NCBI RefSeq assembly: GCF_024494385.1
Contig: NZ_JAEVLT010000006.1
Span: 124,001-188,000 of the forward strand
DNA: 64,000 bases
Origin: Bacillus sp. EB600
GTDB taxonomy: Bacteria > Bacillota > Bacilli > Bacillales > Cytobacillaceae
Reading direction: 5' to 3'
The translations under genes and the position numbers were made by a program. Under the pieces are notes generated by a model. That model made no database searches, was not told the DNA's origin, and was given only the letters and a program-made list of their open reading frames with translations. This document shows positions 59,674 through 64,000 of the stretch, one piece after another (the stretch's first letter is position 1; every line of letters begins with the position of its first letter).

Positions 59674-61068
59674 ATGAATAAATTAGAATTGAAAATGAAA
59701 CATAAATCTGTTTTGTTGTTAGATAAATATTTTACGGGGGAATCGATTGACTTTAAGCAAATGATCACGATCATCATTCCAATATTTGTCGACCAAGCCT
59801 TCTTAATCTTAATGAGTTTTTTAAATACCGCAATGATTAGTTCAGCAGGGGTTGCTGCCGTCAGTGCGGTAAGTATGGTAGACTCGCTAAATATTTTCTT
59901 GGTCAATGTATTTATTGCAGTGGCAACAGGCGGGACAGTTATTGTGGCGCAATATAAAGGCAGCGGGAATATCAAGATGGTATCCAAAACCGCAACACAA
60001 GCGATAACTGCCGTTACACTATTTTCTGTACTGCTCAGTGTGATCGTGATTATTTTTAATACACCTGTCTTGAACGTTCTTTTTGGAAAAGCAGAAGCAA
60101 ATGTGTTTCAAAATGCAAAACTCTATCTTATTGGCAGCTGCATTTCTTATCCGTTCATCGCAATCTTTCAAGCTGTGGGTGGAGCATTAAGAGGCGTCGG
60201 AGAGACAAAGCCGTACCTAAATTTATCATTATTAATGAATGTTACGAACACGATTCTAAATGTCGTGTTCATTACGGTTCTGAATATGAGTGTTAAAGGG
60301 CTCGTGATTTCCATTCTGCTTGCAAGAGTATTGGGAATGATAGCTTCATTAATCTATATAATGAAATACAATGAGACGATCCGCTTCCAAATAAAAAAGG
60401 CATTGCAATTTGATTTTTCAATTTTAAAGAAAGTAATGTTTATCGGTCTACCTTTTGCTGCAGAACAGATCTTTTTTAATGGAGGAAAGCTTTTAACCCA
60501 AACGTTTATTGTTCAATTAGGGACACTGGCGATGACAGCATATGCAATCGCTAATTCGATCGCCTTGTTATTTCAAATGGGACCAAATGCAATAAGTATT
60601 TCCATTGTAACGATTGTTGGACAGTCCATAGGGAGAAGAAACACTCACGATGCGAGAAAATTTATTAAATCGTTGATCGTACTTTCTTCAATTCTCTTTC
60701 TGGCAACATCGCTGCTTTTATTGCCATTTTTCCCGGTAATGATGAAATTGTTCAATCCTCCTGCTGAAATTGTTCCAACCATCTTTACGATGATTTTACT
60801 ATCTGCTATTGCCCAACCATTTTTGTGGTCACCAAGCTTTGTATTGCCCTCAGCATTACGAGCAGCAGGAGATTCAAATTTCACTTCGATTGCCTCTCTA
60901 CTGTCTATGTGGCTACTGCGGGTCATACTTGGTTATATTTTAGGAATTACTTTAGGATTTGGCATAATCGGTGTTTGGGTGGCCATGATTGTTGAATGGG
61001 GTGTCCGCAGTACAATCTTTGAATTGCGATTCAAAGGGAAGAAATGGTACACTCATAAGCTTGTTTAA
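59674..61068 (+). CDS. MATE family multidrug exporter (first tandem copy)
   Basis: A 464-residue MATE transporter with 12 helices in two six-helix halves. Conserved features include PIFVDQAFLILMSFLNTAM, VAAVSAVSMVDSLN and QAVGGALRGVGETKPY, a MATE signature. It probably uses a Na+ or H+ gradient to export cationic compounds. It is closely similar to the gene at 61238 over its whole length, and the two have the same promoter core. A terminator separates them, so each is its own unit. Confidence 0.9.
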   Translation: MNKLELKMKHKSVLLLDKYFTGESIDFKQMITIIIPIFVDQAFLILMSFLNTAMISSAGVAAVSAVSMVDSLNIFLVNVFIAVATGGTVIVAQYKGSGNIKMVSKTATQAITAVTLFSVLLSVIVIIFNTPVLNVLFGKAEANVFQNAKLYLIGSCISYPFIAIFQAVGGALRGVGETKPYLNLSLLMNVTNTILNVVFITVLNMSVKGLVISILLARVLGMIASLIYIMKYNETIRFQIKKALQFDFSILKKVMFIGLPFAAEQIFFNGGKLLTQTFIVQLGTLAMTAYAIANSIALLFQMGPNAISISIVTIVGQSIGRRNTHDARKFIKSLIVLSSILFLATSLLLLPFFPVMMKLFNPPAEIVPTIFTMILLSAIAQPFLWSPSFVLPSALRAAGDSNFTSIASLLSMWLLRVILGYILGITLGFGIIGVWVAMIVEWGVRSTIFELRFKGKKWYTHKLV

Positions 61069-61110
61069 TAGCAGGGAAAGCTTATGGAGTAAGCAAACCT
61101 TAAAATAGAT

Positions 61111-61136
61111 GCTCAGTCCACAGGACTGGGCTTTTT
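61111..61136 (+). terminator. Rho-independent terminator
   Basis: GCTCAGTCC pairs with GGACTGGGC (one G-T pair), followed by TTTTT, between the two MATE genes. Confidence 0.85.
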
Positions 61137-61170
61137 GTGTATGAAAAAAACCACTGGTTTCTCTCAGTAA

Positions 61171-61189
61171 TAGTGGTATAATAATGCGT
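61171..61189 (+). promoter_or_regulatory. Promoter region of second MATE gene
   Basis: The same 19-base TAGTGGTATAATAATGCGT as before the first copy, with TATAAT at 61177-61182. The tandem duplication therefore included the promoter. Confidence 0.5.
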
Positions 61190-61237
61190 ATTAATTTGAT
61201 AAGAATTATGGAAAAATCCTTCGAAGAAGAGTGTGTA

Positions 61238-62632
61238 ATGAATAAAATAGAATTAAATATGAAGCATAATACTGTTTATTGGTTAGATAAATATTTAACT
61301 GGAGAATCAATAGACTACAAGCAAATTATTGCTATCATTATTCCAATTTTAGTAGACCAAGCCTTTTTAATTTTAATGAGTTTTTTAAATACAGCGATGA
61401 TTAGTTCAGCGGGGGTTGCTGCCGTCAGTGCAGTAAGTATGGTAGATTCGTTGAATATTTTCTTGGTTGGTGTATTTATTGCTGTGGCAACAGGTGGTGC
61501 CGTTATTGTGGCCCAATATAAAGGCAGTGGGAATGCAGAGTTGGTGTCCAAAACAGCAACACAAGCCATATCAGCAGTTACGATATTTTCTGTTCTGGTT
61601 AGTGTGCTGGTTATCATTTTTCATACGCCTACCTTAAACATGTTATTTGGTAAGGCGGACGCCGATGTATTTCAAAACGCAAAGATCTATCTTGTTGGCA
61701 GTTGTATCTCCTATACGTTCATAGCTATATTCCAGGCAGTGTGTGGTACATTAAGAGGTGTTGGACAGACTAGACCATGTTTGAGGTTATCATTATTTAT
61801 GAATTTCACGAACACCTGCCTAAATGTATTATTCATTACGATTTTCAATATGGGTGTTAAGGGTCTAGTGATTTCCATTCTTCTAGCAAGAGTATTGGGA
61901 ATGGCAGCTTCATTAATCTATATTATAAGATACAATGAGACAATTCGTTTCAAAATAAAAAATGCATTGAAGGTTGATATTCCAATTTTAAAAAAAGTAA
62001 TGTTTATTGGAATTCCCTTTGCTGTAGAACAGTTATTTTTCAGTGGGGGAAAACTATTAACGCAAACTTTCATCGTACAATTAGGGACATATGCGATGTC
62101 AGCTTATGCAATCGCAAATTCTATTGTATTGTTATTTCAAATAGGACCTAATGCACTGGGCATTGGCATTGTAACAGTTGTTGGACAGTGTATCGGACAA
62201 AGGAACATAGAGGACGCAAGAAAGTTTATTAAATCGTTGACTGTACTTGCTTCGATCCTCTTTGTGGTTACTTCAGCTACATTATTGCCATTTTTTCCAT
62301 TAATGATGAAAGTATTCAAGGCGCCTGATGAAATTATTTCAACCATATTTACGCTTATTTTAATGTCAGCCATAGCACAACCGTTTTTCTTTCCACTAAG
62401 TTTTACTATGCCATCAGCATTAAGAGCAGCGGGAGATTCGAACTTTACTTCGATTGCATCCCTATTGTCTATGTGGTTGATACGGGTAGTACTCGGTTAT
62501 ATTTTAGGAATTACCTTAGGATTTGGTATTATTGGTGTTTGGGCGGCAATGATTTTCGAATGGGTTGTTCGAGGTACCATCTTTGTAAAGAGATTTAACG
62601 GTAAGAAATGGTATGCACATAGGCTCGTATAA
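61238..62632 (+). CDS. MATE family multidrug exporter (second tandem copy)
   Basis: A 464-residue MATE transporter, the same length as its neighbour when started at the ATG at 61238 (the aligned position). LILMSFLNTAMISSAGVAAV is shared exactly. Differences concentrate in the helices of the second half and in QAVCGTLRGVGQTRPC, which has extra cysteines. An in-frame ATG at 61184 exists but is part of the promoter repeat. Substrate specificity may have diverged from the first copy. Confidence 0.9.
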   Translation: MNKIELNMKHNTVYWLDKYLTGESIDYKQIIAIIIPILVDQAFLILMSFLNTAMISSAGVAAVSAVSMVDSLNIFLVGVFIAVATGGAVIVAQYKGSGNAELVSKTATQAISAVTIFSVLVSVLVIIFHTPTLNMLFGKADADVFQNAKIYLVGSCISYTFIAIFQAVCGTLRGVGQTRPCLRLSLFMNFTNTCLNVLFITIFNMGVKGLVISILLARVLGMAASLIYIIRYNETIRFKIKNALKVDIPILKKVMFIGIPFAVEQLFFSGGKLLTQTFIVQLGTYAMSAYAIANSIVLLFQIGPNALGIGIVTVVGQCIGQRNIEDARKFIKSLTVLASILFVVTSATLLPFFPLMMKVFKAPDEIISTIFTLILMSAIAQPFFFPLSFTMPSALRAAGDSNFTSIASLLSMWLIRVVLGYILGITLGFGIIGVWAAMIFEWVVRGTIFVKRFNGKKWYAHRLV

Positions 62633-62745
62633 TTTTTGGGAAAGCTTACAAATATATAAAAATATATAAGGGCTGAAATTTAGCTTTTTTTGGAGAATAC
62701 GCATTGACTGCTGTGCAATCAGTCAATAATTTAGGAGGGTTACAA

Positions 62746-63279
62746 TTGAGTTTGAATAATAATGATATCTTAATACGATTAAGATATGCGCTAGATATAA
62801 AAAATACAGATATGGTAGAGATATTTAAACTTGGTGGCATTGAAGTAACAAAAGATGAAGTGCTAAAGATGCTTACAAAACCAAAGGACAGTTACCAAAA
62901 TGAAGTGGGCAATGATGATAATATAGAAGAAGATGAAGAGAATATAAAATGCAATAATTTTATGTTCGAGTCATTTTTAAATGGCTTGATTATATTTAAA
63001 AGAGGAAAACAAGAATCAAAACCCGGGCAACCTGAAAGACCAGCAATGTCTATAAAGGATCATGGAAGTGTTAATAATGTTTTGCTAAAGAAGTTGAAAA
63101 TTGCACTAGCATTAACAAGTGAGGATATGCTCGAAATAGTAGAAAAAGCAGGCGTCAGTATAACAAAAGGAGAATTAAGCGCATTATTAAGGAAAGAAGG
63201 ACAAAAGAATTATAAAGAGTGCGGTGATCGGTACGCTAGAAATTTCTTAAAAGGATTAGCTATTAAATATAGGAAATAG
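62746..63279 (+). CDS. DUF1456 (YehS-like) protein
   Basis: A 177-residue protein of two repeated helical modules of about 70 residues (NNDILIRLRYALDIKNTDMV and VLLKKLKIALALTSEDML), each followed by a KDEV/KGEL-type motif and a conserved FLNGL or FLKGL segment. This is the DUF1456 arrangement seen in E. coli YehS. The start is TTG at 62746, preceded by TTAGGAGGG. The linker between the modules is longer than usual and strongly acidic (NDDNIEEDEEN). Function unknown. Confidence 0.8.
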   Translation: MSLNNNDILIRLRYALDIKNTDMVEIFKLGGIEVTKDEVLKMLTKPKDSYQNEVGNDDNIEEDEENIKCNNFMFESFLNGLIIFKRGKQESKPGQPERPAMSIKDHGSVNNVLLKKLKIALALTSEDMLEIVEKAGVSITKGELSALLRKEGQKNYKECGDRYARNFLKGLAIKYRK

Positions 63280-63291
63280 CCAAACTGTCTT

Positions 63292-63333
63292 AAAAAGGGG
63301 AAAAGCGAGAAAACAGCGCTTTTTCCCTTTTTT
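63292..63333. terminator. Bidirectional terminator
   Basis: AAAAAGGGGAAAAGCG pairs with CGCTTTTTCCCTTTTTT, with A- and T-runs on both sides, between the convergent DUF1456 and purF genes. Confidence 0.85.
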
Positions 63334-63366
63334 ACCTGTTGGCTTGGAGTTGGGTAATTAAACCTG

Positions 63367-64000
63367 CTATTTCAAATACAATTTCGTTGGGTAAGCACCG
63401 CTGAAACAAGCAATACAGCGGCTGCTAGTCTCCGCAAGATCTACATCAACTGCTTCCAATAGTCCTTCTGTACTTAAAAAGGCTAATGAATCTGCCCCAA
63501 TAACCTGTCCCATTGCTTGTTCCTGTTCATGCTTGTTGGCAAAGAGTTCTTCCTTTGACGGCATATCGATACCATAAAAACAAGGATTCCTTACCATTGG
63601 CGAACTAATTCGGACATGCACTTCTTTCGCACCAGCTTGACGAATCAACTGGACAATTCGTTTGCTAGTCGTGCCACGAACAATCGAATCATCCACAAGC
63701 ACAACTCTCTTCCCTTCAAGAATTTCCTGAACAGTGCTTAATTTGAGTCGAACCGCTAAATCCCGTAATTCTTGTGTTGGTTCAATAAAGGAGCGACCTG
63801 CGTATGGGTTTTTGATAATCCCCATTTCATAAGGGATTCCTGATTGTTGAGAAAAACCAATTGCGGCTGGGACGCTTGATTCGGGAACGGCCACGACAAC
63901 ATCTGCCTCAGTTGGATGTTCTCTAGCAAGAATTTGTCCTAATTCTTTGCGGATCGCTAAAACACTTCTTCCTTGAATCACACTATCTGGGCGGGCAAAA
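63367..64000 (-). CDS. purF: Amidophosphoribosyltransferase, C-terminal part (runs off window)
   Basis: About 210 C-terminal residues are visible; the gene continues beyond the right edge. It contains the PRPP-binding loop VVLVDDSIVRGTTSKRIV, GIPYEMGIIKNPYAGRSFI, MVRNPCFYGIDMPSKEELF and RCIACFSGAYPTKLY, where the two Cys match Fe-S cluster ligands of the Bacillus enzyme. The enzyme makes phosphoribosylamine, the first step of purine synthesis. The other pur genes are not in view on this side; the gene appears last in its unit because a terminator follows. Confidence 0.9.
   Translation of the reverse strand, partial: FARPDSVIQGRSVLAIRKELGQILAREHPTEADVVVAVPESSVPAAIGFSQQSGIPYEMGIIKNPYAGRSFIEPTQELRDLAVRLKLSTVQEILEGKRVVLVDDSIVRGTTSKRIVQLIRQAGAKEVHVRISSPMVRNPCFYGIDMPSKEELFANKHEQEQAMGQVIGADSLAFLSTEGLLEAVDVDLAETSSRCIACFSGAYPTKLYLK

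Overview
The window looks like chromosome of a low-GC, endospore-forming Bacillaceae member of the Bacillus/Neobacillus type. The grounds are AT-rich DNA with strong AGGAGG-type ribosome binding sites and frequent TTG/GTG starts, and several spore genes: a gerA-type receptor operon, sporulation diadenylate cyclase cdaS, spore transglutaminase tgl, a yyaC-like protease and a DUF3231 protein. No rRNA, tRNA, intact insertion sequence or CRISPR array was seen.

Layout. 1-6163: lipid/glycan cluster (BcrC-like PAP2 phosphatase, UgtP-like glycosyltransferase, polysaccharide deacetylase, YkoS-like membrane protein, YkoT-like glycosyltransferase, second PAP2 protein). 6443-14353: small hypothetical genes, a DUF429 protein, the gerA/gerB/gerC operon with a 48-residue membrane ORF, DUF3231 and a GNAT acetyltransferase. 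14714-19280: two Gfo/Idh/MocA oxidoreductases, a patch of decayed genes (pirin and shikimate dehydrogenase remnants) and a YerD-like glutamate synthase-family protein. 19694-23140: cdaS, tgl and small unknowns. 23960-29325: a DAB/Mps inorganic-carbon uptake operon (dabB, dabA, an MpsC/DUF2294 protein and a carbonic-anhydrase-like protein lacking its zinc ligands). 29374-34282: YuiD-like protein, GntR remnant, LTA synthase, pirin, yyaC.

34350-48661 is the most unusual part. Two paralogous GntR/FadR regulators bracket an island in which about ten copies of a palindrome close to TTGGTATACCAA lie in front of most transcription units. The island encodes an aspartate-dehydrogenase-like protein, two unclassified permeases, two 2Fe-2S ferredoxins, a creatininase-family metallohydrolase, a PqqC/CADD-like haem-oxygenase-fold protein with a complete six-residue diiron ligand set, a ketoglutarate-semialdehyde-type aldehyde dehydrogenase, a GlcG/HbpS protein, a two-gene chromate-type transporter, a 28-residue ORF in its own transcription unit and a decayed ProC-like gene. 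My inference is an oxygen- and ferredoxin-dependent catabolic or cofactor pathway that has not been described as a unit; its substrate cannot be read from the sequence.

48662-64000: a 52-bp tandem repeat, an amino-acid permease pseudogene with an apparent micro-inversion, the cydABDC operon behind two Rex-like boxes, a UxuB-like oxidoreductase behind an MhqR-like palindrome, tandem MATE exporters, a DUF1456 protein and the 3' part of purF running off the right edge. MhqR-like boxes (TATCTCGAATTCGAGATA type) recur at four loci, suggesting a quinone/electrophile-responsive regulon spread over the window.
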